From positions 1 through 64,000 of the forward strand of contig JBBDYN010000024.1 in NCBI GenBank assembly GCA_040901465.1: a DNA stretch of 64,000 nt, written 5' to 3'. Of the stretch, positions 16,377 to 24,775 are shown piece after piece. Within the stretch, counting starts at the first letter, position 1; each line of letters starts with the position of its first letter. A program made the position numbers and the translations under genes. The stretch is from JAUSIF01 sp040901465 (lineage in GTDB: Bacteria > Pseudomonadota > Alphaproteobacteria > Rhizobiales > Xanthobacteraceae). Under the pieces are notes generated by a model. The model saw only the letters and a list, made by a program, of their open reading frames with translations, did no database searches and had not been told where the DNA came from.

Positions 16377-18764
16377 ATGTCCGTGTCCGACCAACAATCC
16401 AAGCCCGCATCCGGCGCAACTCCAATCGCACCCGCAGACGCGCCCGGCCAACTCGCGCTTGGCCTCGAACGGATTGGGCTCTTTCCCCTGCGGTTCCCGG
16501 CCGTCGCCGCGATCATCGTCATCGCGCTGTCTGTGCTTGCGGCGTTCGGCGTCGCCCGGATCAAGGTCGACGATTCGCTCAGTCAGTTGTTCCGGTCGGA
16601 TTCCGCGGAGTTCCGGCAATACGAGTCACTGACGCGCCGCTTTCCGTCGAGCGAATTTGACGTGCTCGTCGTGGTCGAAGGCAAGGGCTTGCTCGATCGC
16701 TCCGCGCTCGAGCAATTGCGCGATCTCGTCACCGATCTGCATTTCGTCGACGGCATGAAGGGTTTGATCTCGCTGTTCTCCGCGCGTCAGCCGCCGGAGG
16801 CGGGCGGGATTCCGCCGCCGCTCTTCCCCGAAGAGCTTCCGGAAGGCGCCGAATACGACGCCCTGATCGAGCGCGTGAAAGTAAACGAGATCATTCGCGG
16901 CAAGCTCCTGTCCGAGGACGGCGAGCTTGCGCTCGTCGTCGTCTCTCTCGATCAATCGGTCGTCGAGAGCAAGGGATTGCGCGACGTCGTCGGTCAAATC
17001 CGCAAGATCGTCGACGAGGACATGGCGGGCTCCGGGCTGAAGACGCAGCTCTCCGGCGCACCGGTCATGCAACTCGAAATCCGCAACGCGGTCGAGCGCG
17101 ATCGGCTCGTTTATAACGCGATCGGCTTTGTCGCGGGTTGCGTCATCGCGGTGCTGTTCTTTCGCCGCGTATCGTTCATGCTGATGGCGGCCGCACCTCC
17201 GCTGATCGCAATACTCTGGTCGCTCGGCTTGCTCGGCTGGCTCGATTTCCGACTCAACATGTTCCTCAACGTGATGACGCCGCTCATCATGGTGATGGGG
17301 TTCTCCGACTCGATGCAGATCACGTTTGCCGCGCGCGACCGCCTGCTCGCGGGCGAAAGCAAATTCGACGCACTGCGCAACGCCGTCCTCGTCGTGGGTC
17401 CGGCGGTTGTCGTGACGGACGCGACCGCGGCGTTCTCGTTCATCGCCCTGCAATTCTCCGATTCCCACCTGATCCGGACGTTCGGTGCCGCGGGCGCGCT
17501 CTCGTGTCTGATCGCCTACATCGCGGTCGTGACGCTCGTGCCCCTGTTCGGCATTTTGTTCGTGCGCAAGGAGTCCGCATTCGCAGCACAAGTCGGAGGA
17601 TCGGATACTGCCGTCGATGCGTTGCGCGCGCTGTGCGGCTGGATTGCCGACCGCATGGTACGCCGCCCCGCCCTCTACAGCCTGCTGAGCCTGCTTGCCG
17701 TGGTCGGCCTGACGGGTTTGTACGGCACCCTTGATCCGCGTTACCGCTTGGCCGACCAGGTGCCCGATCGCCAACAAGCCGTCGCCGCGAGCGGGCGCCT
17801 CGACGCAAAACTCACGGGCGCCAATCCGATCCACGTTCTCGTCGAGTTTCCGCCCGGCCAATCCTTGTATGCGCCGTCGACGCTCGACGCCATCGCACGG
17901 GTGCATGCGGTCATCGAGACGCAGGCCGGCGTCGGCAACGTATGGTCGATCGAGACGCTGCGCCGCTGGCTCAAGGAAAGGGCCGGCGTCTCGGACGTGT
18001 CGGTCCTGAAGCAGTACATAGGCGTCCTTCCGGAGCACCTCACGCGACGATTCATCTCCGTGAACGAAGACGCCGTCGTCGTCACCGGCCGGATTCCGGA
18101 CATCGATGCCAGTCGATTGCTCCCGGTCATCGAGAAGCTCGAATCCGCGCTCGCCGAAACGCGCGCCCGATCGCCGGGCTACACGATCTCGGTGACGGGC
18201 CTGTCGGCAATCGCCGCGCGCAATAGCGCGAACATGATCGGGCAATTGAACGCCGGTCTGACCATCGAGATGATCTTCGTTGCGGCGCTGATCGGCATCG
18301 CCTTCCGCTCGGCGTTCGTGATGGTGGTCGCGATCCTGCCGGGCTTGTTCCCGATTGTGATTTCGGGCGCGGTACTGTGGTGGTTCGACGAAGGACTGCA
18401 ATTCGCGAGCATCGTGGCGCTGACCGTCGCCTTCGGGCTCGGGCTGGATGCCACGATTCATTACCTCAACCGGCTGCGCCTCGAGGCGAGGCCCGGGGAA
18501 GATCCCGCCCTGGGCGTCAAACGCGCAACCGTGCTCGTCGGCCCGGCGCTCATTCTCACGACGCTCGTGCTCGCGTGCGGGCTCGGCGTGACAATCCTCT
18601 CGGACCTTCCTTCGCTGCGCCTGTTCGGCTGGCTCAGCGCGTTTACGCTGATCGCCGCACTGATCGGCGATCTTCTCATTCTGCCGGCGACAGTCATGTG
18701 GCTGCGCAGCGTGCTGCGCCGGGCGAATCTGCCGCCGAAATGGAGAGGAAAGTCGCCGCGCTGA
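16377..18764 (+). CDS. RND/MMPL-family exporter
   Basis: The 795-residue membrane protein has the two-fold RND layout. A first helix at about residues 37-60 is followed by a ~170-residue periplasmic domain (SSEFDVLVVVEGKGLLDRSA), then about five helices (including FVAGCVIAVLFFRRVSF and MTPLIMVMGFSDSMQITFAA). The layout then repeats: helix AVVGLTGLYGTLDPRY, a second loop and a final helix bundle (IVALTVAFGLGLDATIHYLN). This is the MMPL/SSD type, related to HpnN hopanoid exporters but shorter and outside a hopanoid cluster, so the cargo (probably a lipid) is unknown. The ATG at 16377 sits too near GGGAG; a GTG at 16383 would have better spacing. Confidence 0.82.
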   Translation: MSVSDQQSKPASGATPIAPADAPGQLALGLERIGLFPLRFPAVAAIIVIALSVLAAFGVARIKVDDSLSQLFRSDSAEFRQYESLTRRFPSSEFDVLVVVEGKGLLDRSALEQLRDLVTDLHFVDGMKGLISLFSARQPPEAGGIPPPLFPEELPEGAEYDALIERVKVNEIIRGKLLSEDGELALVVVSLDQSVVESKGLRDVVGQIRKIVDEDMAGSGLKTQLSGAPVMQLEIRNAVERDRLVYNAIGFVAGCVIAVLFFRRVSFMLMAAAPPLIAILWSLGLLGWLDFRLNMFLNVMTPLIMVMGFSDSMQITFAARDRLLAGESKFDALRNAVLVVGPAVVVTDATAAFSFIALQFSDSHLIRTFGAAGALSCLIAYIAVVTLVPLFGILFVRKESAFAAQVGGSDTAVDALRALCGWIADRMVRRPALYSLLSLLAVVGLTGLYGTLDPRYRLADQVPDRQQAVAASGRLDAKLTGANPIHVLVEFPPGQSLYAPSTLDAIARVHAVIETQAGVGNVWSIETLRRWLKERAGVSDVSVLKQYIGVLPEHLTRRFISVNEDAVVVTGRIPDIDASRLLPVIEKLESALAETRARSPGYTISVTGLSAIAARNSANMIGQLNAGLTIEMIFVAALIGIAFRSAFVMVVAILPGLFPIVISGAVLWWFDEGLQFASIVALTVAFGLGLDATIHYLNRLRLEARPGEDPALGVKRATVLVGPALILTTLVLACGLGVTILSDLPSLRLFGWLSAFTLIAALIGDLLILPATVMWLRSVLRRANLPPKWRGKSPR

Positions 18765-18771
18765 GCGAGGC

Positions 18772-19296
18772 CTATTTTCCCGCGCGGCGCAGCGTGATCG
18801 TCACGTCGGAAATTTCCGGCGACTTCGATTCGATCCGGATCGATTGGCGGTCGCCGCGCGTAATCATCGTGAAGAAGGCGGCAAAACCCGAAGTCTCGGC
18901 GAGCGCGGCGATCTGCCCGACGACCGCCTTGCCCGAGATGGTGCCGCTCGACTTTTGCGTCCGCTCGTTCCAGCGGCCGGTTATGAACCCATTCGAAAAA
19001 CTGATGTCGGCCAGCAACTCGAACTTGTAGCTGTCGCTCGCGCAACGGAGATCCTGCTCGACCCGGTTTCCCGCATCATTGACTACGTAGGTCACGCGGC
19101 AGCGAATGCGTTCCTTGTCGCCGCTGCCGAGCGTGATGCTGCCGTTGCCGGACCATGCGCCCGCCATCCCCTCGAACGGGTTGACTGCCGCCTCGGCCGC
19201 CTTCTGAGCTTTTGCCGGGCCTGCGGACAGGAGGAAGACTGCCGCAAGCACGCCACGCAACAAGACGCATACTTCAAACGTGGTCGATCTCGACAT
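18772..19296 (-). CDS. Conserved exported hypothetical protein
   Basis: The 174-residue product has a signal peptide (hydrophobic VCVLLRGVLAAVFLLSAG, cleavage near AKAQ). The mature part begins NPFEGMAGAWSGNGSITLGS and contains ERIRCRVTYVV and RVEQDLRCASDSYKFELLAD, then alternating beta strands up to SDVTITLRRAG. The pattern (small, beta-rich, two cysteines, 'GxWSGxG' start) is common in exported Hyphomicrobiales proteins and resembles a lipocalin-like or META-type barrel. No function is known to me. It converges with the RND exporter gene (7 bases). The ATG at 19296 was preferred over one at 19326 since it gives the shorter, more usual n-region. Confidence 0.6.
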   Translation of the reverse strand: MSRSTTFEVCVLLRGVLAAVFLLSAGPAKAQKAAEAAVNPFEGMAGAWSGNGSITLGSGDKERIRCRVTYVVNDAGNRVEQDLRCASDSYKFELLADISFSNGFITGRWNERTQKSSGTISGKAVVGQIAALAETSGFAAFFTMITRGDRQSIRIESKSPEISDVTITLRRAGK

Positions 19297-19460
19297 GACG
19301 AGTCCCGGCCCCCGCCGCTTCTGCAATGCGATGATTCCCGCCCCACAATCAGTCTAACTTGACCCTCGTTCCCAAGACAAACCGGCCGGAACCCGAGCAT
19401 CGCTGGGCCGAAACAATCGGCCTGCCATTTGCCAGAGAGCAGACTTTTGCGAAGTTCGGA

Positions 19461-19880
19461 TTACCCCGGCGTCTTGGCTGACTCCTCGTCGCCGTGGCTC
19501 GCGCCCGCCTTGCCGAGCGCCCGTTCCAGGGCCGCCGCGAACTCTTCCAGACGATACGGCTTTTGCAAGACCGGATGGTCGCGCCAGCGCGGATCGATCC
19601 CGCTTATGCCGTACCCGGTCGTGAATACGATCGGCACCCGCCGCCCCTCGATTACCTCGGCCACCGGCGTAATCGGCTCGCCGTTGATGTTGACGTCGAG
19701 CACGGCCGCGTCGAAGTGCATGTCTTGCGCCTTGCCGACCGCATCGAGCATGCGTGACGCGGTCCCGACCAGCACGCATCCGAGATCGGCCAGCATGTCT
19801 TCCACCAAAAGAAGTACTGCGAATTCATCCTCGACGACGAATACGCGTACTCCGTTGAGGCCGTCGGGTTTTCGGTTCAC
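19461..19880 (-). CDS. Single-domain response regulator (CheY-like receiver)
   Basis: The 139-residue protein is a lone receiver domain. The acidic pocket is VEDE (residues 16-19), the phosphoacceptor is D62 in FDAAVLDVNINGEPI, the conserved Thr is in IVFTTGYG and the Lys in VLQKPYRLEEFAAAL. There is no output domain, so it would act by protein-protein contact or as a phosphate relay. It begins with GTG directly behind the stop of the PAS gene and is the third gene of a minus-strand kinase-PAS-receiver unit. The partner kinase is most likely the one at 20344-22023. Confidence 0.88.
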   Translation of the reverse strand: MNRKPDGLNGVRVFVVEDEFAVLLLVEDMLADLGCVLVGTASRMLDAVGKAQDMHFDAAVLDVNINGEPITPVAEVIEGRRVPIVFTTGYGISGIDPRWRDHPVLQKPYRLEEFAAALERALGKAGASHGDEESAKTPG

Positions 19881-20324
19881 CTAATTACCGCCAATGGAAA
19901 TTCCAACTCTCCGCTTTCCCCCGTGGGTTCGAATCGCAACGTTGCCGTGCCGCCGGGCTCTGCCGGAATGTTGCGCGCGCGACAGGTGGCGGCCGTCCGC
20001 CAGATACGATTGGTGCGGCCCACAGAACCGCTCTTCGGTGTCGCCCGATGCCGAGGTCCGGCCCCCCAATTCGGCGGCGCGCCGATTATATTGAACGATC
20101 ATCCCATCGCGGTCGCAGATATAGGCCGCGATCGGAAGGCTCTCGAGCAGCCCGTCCCAGGAATGCAAGGCTTGCCGTAGCTCACCAGCGACGCGACGCG
20201 CGCTCACAACATCATCTCGAACCAAGTCGTGCACTCCGGCTTCCCCGCTCCCCGGGGACCGACCGGGAGACATCCGCGACAGCCTAATCCCTTGAGAAGC
20301 CATTGGTTCCCGGAGCCCTCGCAT
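19881..20324 (-). CDS. Small PAS-domain protein, possibly frameshifted at its 3' end
   Basis: The 147-residue product contains one PAS fold: SWDGLLESLPIAAYICDRDG, MIVQYNRRAAELGGRTSASG, then CGPHQSYLADGRHL. In related proteins the PAS core continues with an acidic, hydrophobic beta-sheet end. Here the last ~35 residues (AQHSGRARRHGNVAIRTHGG) are basic and unlike that. Another frame over the same bases reads NIPAEPGGTATLRFEPTGES and ends at a TGA overlapping the next gene's GTG, and it looks more protein-like. A one-base slip in the CGCGCGCGC run near 19970-19990 would join the two. It sits 19 bases behind the kinase gene. Confidence 0.6.
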   Translation of the reverse strand: MRGLREPMASQGIRLSRMSPGRSPGSGEAGVHDLVRDDVVSARRVAGELRQALHSWDGLLESLPIAAYICDRDGMIVQYNRRAAELGGRTSASGDTEERFCGPHQSYLADGRHLSRAQHSGRARRHGNVAIRTHGGKRRVGISIGGN

Positions 20325-20343
20325 TTTTTCCGCGGGGAGCGGT

Positions 20344-22023
20344 TCATGCCGCGGCCTCGCTCACCTCCAGGTCGCGCGGAAAGGCGATCAGGAACTCGGT
20401 CCCCGGATCGAGCCGGTTGATGCTCAGGGTTCCGCCGAACCGGCGGATCGTGGCCGTAATGACTTTGAAGCCGAGCGATGTCGGCGCGTCGATATCGAAG
20501 TCATCCGGCATGCCGCGCCCGCGGTCGGCGACCCGGAACTCGATGCGCCCCCGTTTTGTCCGTTGCATGCTGATCTTGATCGTCCCCTCCGTGCCTTCCG
20601 CATAGGCGTGCTTGAGCGCGTTCGTGATCAGCTCGTGCATGAGGACCGCGAGCGATGTGGCCGTGCCGCCGCTGACGAATAGTGGCTCAGTTTCGACGAC
20701 GATCTTGGCTCCGCTCGCTCCGCCGTAAGCGCGCTCGCTCTCCGCGCAAATCAATCGCAGGAACTCGCCGAACTCGAGCGGCCCCACGGTCTCGGTCCGG
20801 TAAAGATGCCGGTACACGGTGCCCATCGAGAGCACGCGCTCGCGCGCCTGTTGCAGCTGCTCGCGCGTCGCCGGATCGCTCGCGTGCCGGCTTTGCATCA
20901 GGAGCAGGCTCGACAGAATTTGCAGACTGTTCATCACCCGGTGCTGCAATTCGCGCAGCAGGAATTCCTTTTGCTCGAGCAGCCCGTTCACCTTTTCCGA
21001 CATGCGGGAGAGCGCGGCGCTGAGTTGGCCAAGCTCCGAGCGACCGGAAACTTTCGGAAATTGCGCATTGGTGTCGCCCGCTTCCTGCCGGCGTGCTGTG
21101 TCGAGCATTGCGAGCACCGGCCGCTGCAGCAGCCACATCGCGGCGAGCGTGGTCCCGAGCAACGCGAGCAGGATCGCAATCAACGCGAGAATCGTGCTGC
21201 GCCACGCAGTATCCCAAAGCGGCGCGAGCGCGATATCGAGATCGATGCCGACGGCGACGAACAGCCCGTCCGGATCCTCATCGAGCGGCGTGAAGCCGAC
21301 GATCTCGTCCGTACCCTGCGGCCGCCGCACGATCAGCGCACGTCCCGGCGCATGTTGCGTGCGTTCGAACGCTTCGCGGCCGATCGCCCGCGCCGCCACT
21401 TCATCGGTCGGCGGCACCGTGAACACGAGCGAGCCTTCGCGGTCGAGCACGCTCAGCCTCTGATCCGCCGGCCACGCGCGCCGCGCGAACTCGCGCGCGA
21501 TCCGGTCGGGGTTCAGAATGAAAACGATCACGCCGTCGAAGCGCTTGTCCGGCGACTGATACGGCATGGAAACGTGCAGCGAACGCTCGCCGGTCACCCG
21601 GCCCACCGTGATCGTGCCGATGGTGAATTTTCCCGTACGCAGTGGCTCACGGAAATAAATCCGGTCGCGCACGTCGAGCGTCGGCGGGATCGCGACCGTC
21701 GAGCAATGAAAACGCCCCTCGCGGTCGATCAGCGCGGCTTCGCGGTAAATGGCGAGCTTCTCGATCACCGAGCTGAAATGCGCCGCACATTCCGCCTCGT
21801 TGTCCGGCACCGACGGATGCCGCGTGATCGTCAGCATCAGATGCCGCGTGCCCTCCGCGAGTTGCGTGAGCTCCGCCGATATTTGCCGCGCCGAGGCGAG
21901 CGCCTGTTCGCCCGCCTGCCGCTCCAGGAACCCGCGCCATTCCATGGTGTTGTAGGCCACGAGCGCCAGCGACGGCACGGCGGCGATGGCAACGAGAACG
22001 GTGAGGCGCGAGCGTAGACTCAT
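20344..22023 (-). CDS. Sensor histidine kinase, Cache-HAMP-HisKA_2-HATPase
   Basis: The 559-residue membrane kinase has a first helix (LTVLVAIAAVPSLALVAYN), a ~250-residue periplasmic double-Cache sensor domain (REAALIDREGRFHCSTVAIP, DRIYFREPLRTGKFTIGTIT), a second helix at about 276-299, HAMP to ~350, then a HisKA_2 helix with phosphoacceptor H361 in LLRELQHRVMNSLQIL. The HATPase part has LMHELITNALKHAYAEGTEG, VADRGRGMPDDFD and a GTEFLIAFP ending. This kinase class is used for blue-light and general-stress signalling in Hyphomicrobiales. It heads the kinase-PAS-receiver unit. The ligand of the Cache domain is unknown. Confidence 0.9.
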   Translation of the reverse strand: MSLRSRLTVLVAIAAVPSLALVAYNTMEWRGFLERQAGEQALASARQISAELTQLAEGTRHLMLTITRHPSVPDNEAECAAHFSSVIEKLAIYREAALIDREGRFHCSTVAIPPTLDVRDRIYFREPLRTGKFTIGTITVGRVTGERSLHVSMPYQSPDKRFDGVIVFILNPDRIAREFARRAWPADQRLSVLDREGSLVFTVPPTDEVAARAIGREAFERTQHAPGRALIVRRPQGTDEIVGFTPLDEDPDGLFVAVGIDLDIALAPLWDTAWRSTILALIAILLALLGTTLAAMWLLQRPVLAMLDTARRQEAGDTNAQFPKVSGRSELGQLSAALSRMSEKVNGLLEQKEFLLRELQHRVMNSLQILSSLLLMQSRHASDPATREQLQQARERVLSMGTVYRHLYRTETVGPLEFGEFLRLICAESERAYGGASGAKIVVETEPLFVSGGTATSLAVLMHELITNALKHAYAEGTEGTIKISMQRTKRGRIEFRVADRGRGMPDDFDIDAPTSLGFKVITATIRRFGGTLSINRLDPGTEFLIAFPRDLEVSEAAA

Positions 22024-22105
22024 GCCGGATCAGCGTGCGCGATGGGGACTATAACTTCTACCATGAATCTCCCGCTCGATCAGCCCGCGGCGATGCGCGG
22101 CATGC

Positions 22106-23473
22106 TTACGCAGTCCGCCGCGCGCGCATGCCGAAATCCGACATGATTCTTTCCGCGGAGCGACGGAGCGCCGCCTTCTTTCCCGAAATTCCCTCGGCGA
22201 GCAGCTTGCCGCCGCGCTTCATCACGCGTCCGGCGATGAGCACCGTATCCACGTTCGACACACCCGCCTGCGTGACCAATGAGGAGACCGGATCGTGCAT
22301 CGGAAAAAGCGTGAGGTCGTCCGCGCGCACGAGCACGATGTCGGCCTGCTTGCCCGGCGTGAGCGAGCCGACGCGATGATCCTGCTGGATCATCTTGGCG
22401 CCGTTGATCGTCGCCCATTCCAGCGCCTGCCGGCAGGTCACGGAAACGGTTTCGGGCGCGGCGTCTTTCTCACGCCAATGCTCGATATTGTCGAGATTGC
22501 GCTGCGCCTGCAGGGTGATGCGCATGCAGCCGAACATGTCAGCGCGCGATGAGACTTCGACGTCCGTTCCGATCGAAACCATAGCGCCGAGCTGCATGAG
22601 CTTGCCGGTGAGCGGATCGCAGAACCCCATCTGCATCTCCACGTCCGCCGTCACCGTGTACTGCACGCCCGCGTCCGTCGTGAGCCTGATCACAGCGTCG
22701 CTCAGATTGTTGCCGTGCACGATGTTGGTCTTCTCGCTGAGAAGTTTTTCCTTGGCGAGGCGCTCGAAGCCGTCCGGCACGATCGCGGCACCTCCGCCCA
22801 CGTGCATGCTGACGATCAGATCCAGCTCCTTCGCGAGTTTCATGTCCGCGTGCGTCACTTCCCAGACCGAGTAGGTGGGCCCAAGGATTGCGAGCCCGAG
22901 CGAAACGAGCCCGCCGTTCCCCGCGAGCCGGCCCGAGAGCAGCCGCTCGATTTCGCCGCGCGGCATGGGCCGCTGGCTGAAATGTTTCTCGCCCGGCTTC
23001 GGATTGGGCTTGGGCGAGCCGTGCAGGAACGCGGCGCGAATTCCCGACTCCTCGAGCCCGTCGAGCGCCGCGTCGGTGTGCTCCGGCGTCGGATTGTTGT
23101 GGCACCAGTCGACGAGCGTGGTGACGCCGGAATTGATGCTCGTGAGCGCGCCCATGAGGTTGGCGATGTAGATGTCCTCCGGGCGGAAATGGGTGGCGAG
23201 GCCGCGGTGGATGTTCGCCATGTATTGCGGCACCGCCCAGTCACCGGCGATACCGCGCAGGCCCGACTGCCAGGTGTGCAGGTGCGCGTTGACGAACCCC
23301 GGCAGCACGATCATGTCGCTGGCGTCGATCACCTCGGCGCCGATCGGCGCCTCGAGCGCGCGCCCCACCGCGGCGATCTTGCCGTCATCTACCAGCACGT
23401 CGCCCTTGCGCAGGTCGCGCACGCGCTTGTCCATGCTGATGATCGCCCCGCCCCGGATCAGAATGCGCGACAT
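22106..23473 (-). CDS. Amidohydrolase of the TRZ/ATZ (cytosine/guanine deaminase-like) type
   Basis: The 455-residue enzyme has the metal-dependent amidohydrolase barrel: GFVNAHLHTWQSGLRGIAG (HxH metal ligands), SMHVGGG (third His region), TNIVHGNNLSD (fourth His) and GTDVEVSSRADMF (catalytic Asp). The N- and C-terminal strands form the small beta sandwich (MSRILIRGGAIISMDKRVRD and TPGKQADIVLVRADDL). Family members deaminate or dechlorinate ring compounds such as adenosine derivatives, guanine or triazines; the substrate here is not known. The ATG at 23473 was chosen because the family begins there and a purine-rich GGGGAGGGGGCG lies upstream. Confidence 0.85.
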   Translation of the reverse strand: MSRILIRGGAIISMDKRVRDLRKGDVLVDDGKIAAVGRALEAPIGAEVIDASDMIVLPGFVNAHLHTWQSGLRGIAGDWAVPQYMANIHRGLATHFRPEDIYIANLMGALTSINSGVTTLVDWCHNNPTPEHTDAALDGLEESGIRAAFLHGSPKPNPKPGEKHFSQRPMPRGEIERLLSGRLAGNGGLVSLGLAILGPTYSVWEVTHADMKLAKELDLIVSMHVGGGAAIVPDGFERLAKEKLLSEKTNIVHGNNLSDAVIRLTTDAGVQYTVTADVEMQMGFCDPLTGKLMQLGAMVSIGTDVEVSSRADMFGCMRITLQAQRNLDNIEHWREKDAAPETVSVTCRQALEWATINGAKMIQQDHRVGSLTPGKQADIVLVRADDLTLFPMHDPVSSLVTQAGVSNVDTVLIAGRVMKRGGKLLAEGISGKKAALRRSAERIMSDFGMRARRTA

Positions 23474-23780
23474 GAAACGCCCCCTCCCCTCGAAAGCTCT
23501 ACAGTCTTGGGAGCTTCGAGGCAATTTTGGCAGCGTAGCTGAGGCGCGCGCAACCGGAGGCCGGGGCCTTGCTCGGGCCGAGCGGCACGCACGCACCCGG
23601 CGTCAACGGAAGTGTGCAATCGATTCATCCCACTCGGCTTTTTCCCGCGCCTGCAGCGGACGCGAAACTTCAGCGGTGGCGGTGTTCCGGTTTGCCTGAC
23701 GCAAACGCACTGCGCACCCCGCCGGGATTTCGCGTTTGCGACTTCCGGCGGAGCGCGCAGCAGCAATTCAGAACGCGGTG
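23474..23780. other. Intergenic stretch, no gene; inverted repeat at 23489-23520
   Basis: No convincing coding frame was seen in these 307 bases. Near the amidohydrolase start, CTCGAAAGCTC (23489-23499) and GAGCTTCGAG (23511-23520) can pair with one bulge. The hairpin would sit just upstream of the ribosome-binding site of the minus-strand amidohydrolase and could be a leader structure. Confidence 0.4.
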
Positions 23781-24338
23781 TCAGACGGGACAGCGCTCAT
23801 AATTCCAGTAATAACCCACTCCCTCCGGGCCAACGAGCCAGTCGTAACAGGGATGCGATGCGTAGGTGGCGTAGCCGAACGGAACGCCGACCAGGATCGC
23901 ACCGTAGAACGCGTACTTGTGATCGCGGCTCCAGCCGCGCCGTACGGCGCGGTGGTCGCCGCTTGCGCGCGGCCCGCGATCGACATTGCGGCTGGACGAA
24001 ACGCCCTGCCGCTGGACGTTCTGGCCCTGGACTTGGCCGCGCGGACCCTCGTCGGCGCTATGCGAGACCTTGGGCGCCGTGCCGCTGCGGAAATCGCCGG
24101 GCGACAAGACCGATGCGCCTGTCTGCGCCCTTGCCCCGCCGCGGCCGTCGACGCGCGTGCCGAACTTCCCGGCGCGACGGCCGTCTTCACGCTCTTTTTC
24201 CACGACCTGGATCACGCCCGAATCCACCGCGCCGAGGCCCGGCGCAAGCTTGATCGTAGCGGCCGACACCGGACCCGATGCTACGGTTGCAAGGCCGAGC
24301 GCAGCGGCGCCGGCCAAAGCGAGCAAATGCTTTTTCAT
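23781..24338 (-). CDS. Exported hypothetical protein, likely EcfG-controlled
   Basis: The 185-residue product starts MKKHLLALAGAAALGLATVA with cleavage near VSAAT. The mature part is hydrophilic and low in complexity (SHSADEGPRGQVQGQNVQRQ), then has a membrane-like stretch (KYAFYGAILVGVPFGYATYA) and a Cys/Trp/Tyr-rich end (HPCYDWLVGPEGVGYYWNYE, then RCPV). The function is unknown. The ATG at 24338 follows GGAAGGAACG. Its 5' end and promoter region were duplicated: a second copy of the first seven codons lies at 24752-24775. An EcfG-type promoter at 24497-24521 points to this gene. Confidence 0.68.
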   Translation of the reverse strand: MKKHLLALAGAAALGLATVASGPVSAATIKLAPGLGAVDSGVIQVVEKEREDGRRAGKFGTRVDGRGGARAQTGASVLSPGDFRSGTAPKVSHSADEGPRGQVQGQNVQRQGVSSSRNVDRGPRASGDHRAVRRGWSRDHKYAFYGAILVGVPFGYATYASHPCYDWLVGPEGVGYYWNYERCPV

Positions 24339-24496
24339 GCTTCGTTCCTTCCGTGTGAACGCAGGCTCGCGAGCGCGCGGCTCACGGCACTGCCAATGGG
24401 AGTCATCGCTGGGTAAGGAATTTCGGGAGCTACTAGGGTCGGCCAGTTTCGCGAAGGAAACCGACACTCACGACCAAAATCCCGGTCGTAGGATGA

Positions 24497-24521
24497 AACG
24501 CGCGAGGCGCGTTTTGGTTCC
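24497..24521 (-). promoter_or_regulatory. EcfG (general stress sigma) promoter
   Basis: On the minus strand GGAAC (24521-24517), 16 bases and CGTT (24500-24497) match the EcfG consensus exactly. It points to the exported-protein gene starting at 24338, with a leader of about 150 bases. The corresponding site in unit B has GCAAC in place of GGAAC. Confidence 0.65.
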
Positions 24522-24576
24522 CCTGAACGAATCGGCTCTTGCAATCTACGTGACGGGAATCACGTCGCGACGGCAG

Positions 24577-24750
24577 TTACGCTCCGTTGGCTTCACGTTT
24601 GGAAAACTCAAATACGGCCGCAAAGCGCGCCCCGCGGCCGTGGTCGCCAGGCAAAACATGCAGTTCGCCGTCGATTTGCTTCACGAGGGCCCGAACAATT
24701 CTCATTCCAGGTCCCTTGCTGCGGGCAGGATCGAACCCCGCCGGTACCCC
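24577..24750 (-). pseudogene. Duplicated 3' fragment of the HWE kinase gene
   Basis: This frame reads GVPAGFDPARSKGPGMRIVR, then ALVKQIDGELHVLPGDHGRG and ends in EANGA and a TAA. It matches the last ~58 residues of the kinase at 24995-25777 (GLPAGFGPANGKGLGMKIVL, SLVKQIGGELQFMPGDNGRG, ending ATNGA), roughly two thirds identical by eye. It has no start and only the end of the ATPase domain, so it cannot be a working kinase. Confidence 0.85.
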
Positions 24751-24751
24751 C

Positions 24752-24775
24752 GATAGCGAGCAAGTGCTTTTTCAT
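24752..24775 (-). pseudogene. Duplicated first codons of the exported-protein gene
   Basis: An ATG at 24775 reads MKKHLLAI, the same seven first codons as the gene at 24338, with a similar GGAAGGATCG upstream. It then runs out of frame into the kinase fragment. It is the 5' relic left by the tandem duplication and encodes no secreted protein. Confidence 0.75.

Larger units (their letters stand above)
24318..24753. repeat. Tandem duplication, unit A (~436 bp)
   Basis: Unit A runs from inside the first codons of the exported-protein gene (GCGAGCAAATGCTTTTTCAT) through the intergenic region to a copy of the kinase 3' end. Unit B (24754-25168) repeats the same order with clear but imperfect identity; shared blocks include TCACGACCAAAATCCCGGTC and CGAACC-C-GCCGG near the end. 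The junction at 24753/24754 joins kinase-like sequence directly to the duplicated gene start. Confidence 0.8.

Noticed and set aside
16626..18461. 611-codon minus-strand frame over the RND exporter
   Set aside because: The plus-strand frame is a clear twelve-helix transporter. The minus frame is Arg/Asp/Glu-rich filler typical of shadow frames.
22035..22379. Plus-strand open frame across the kinase/amidohydrolase spacer
   Set aside because: It overlaps the end of the amidohydrolase gene, has no signature, and its codon pattern is that of a shadow frame.
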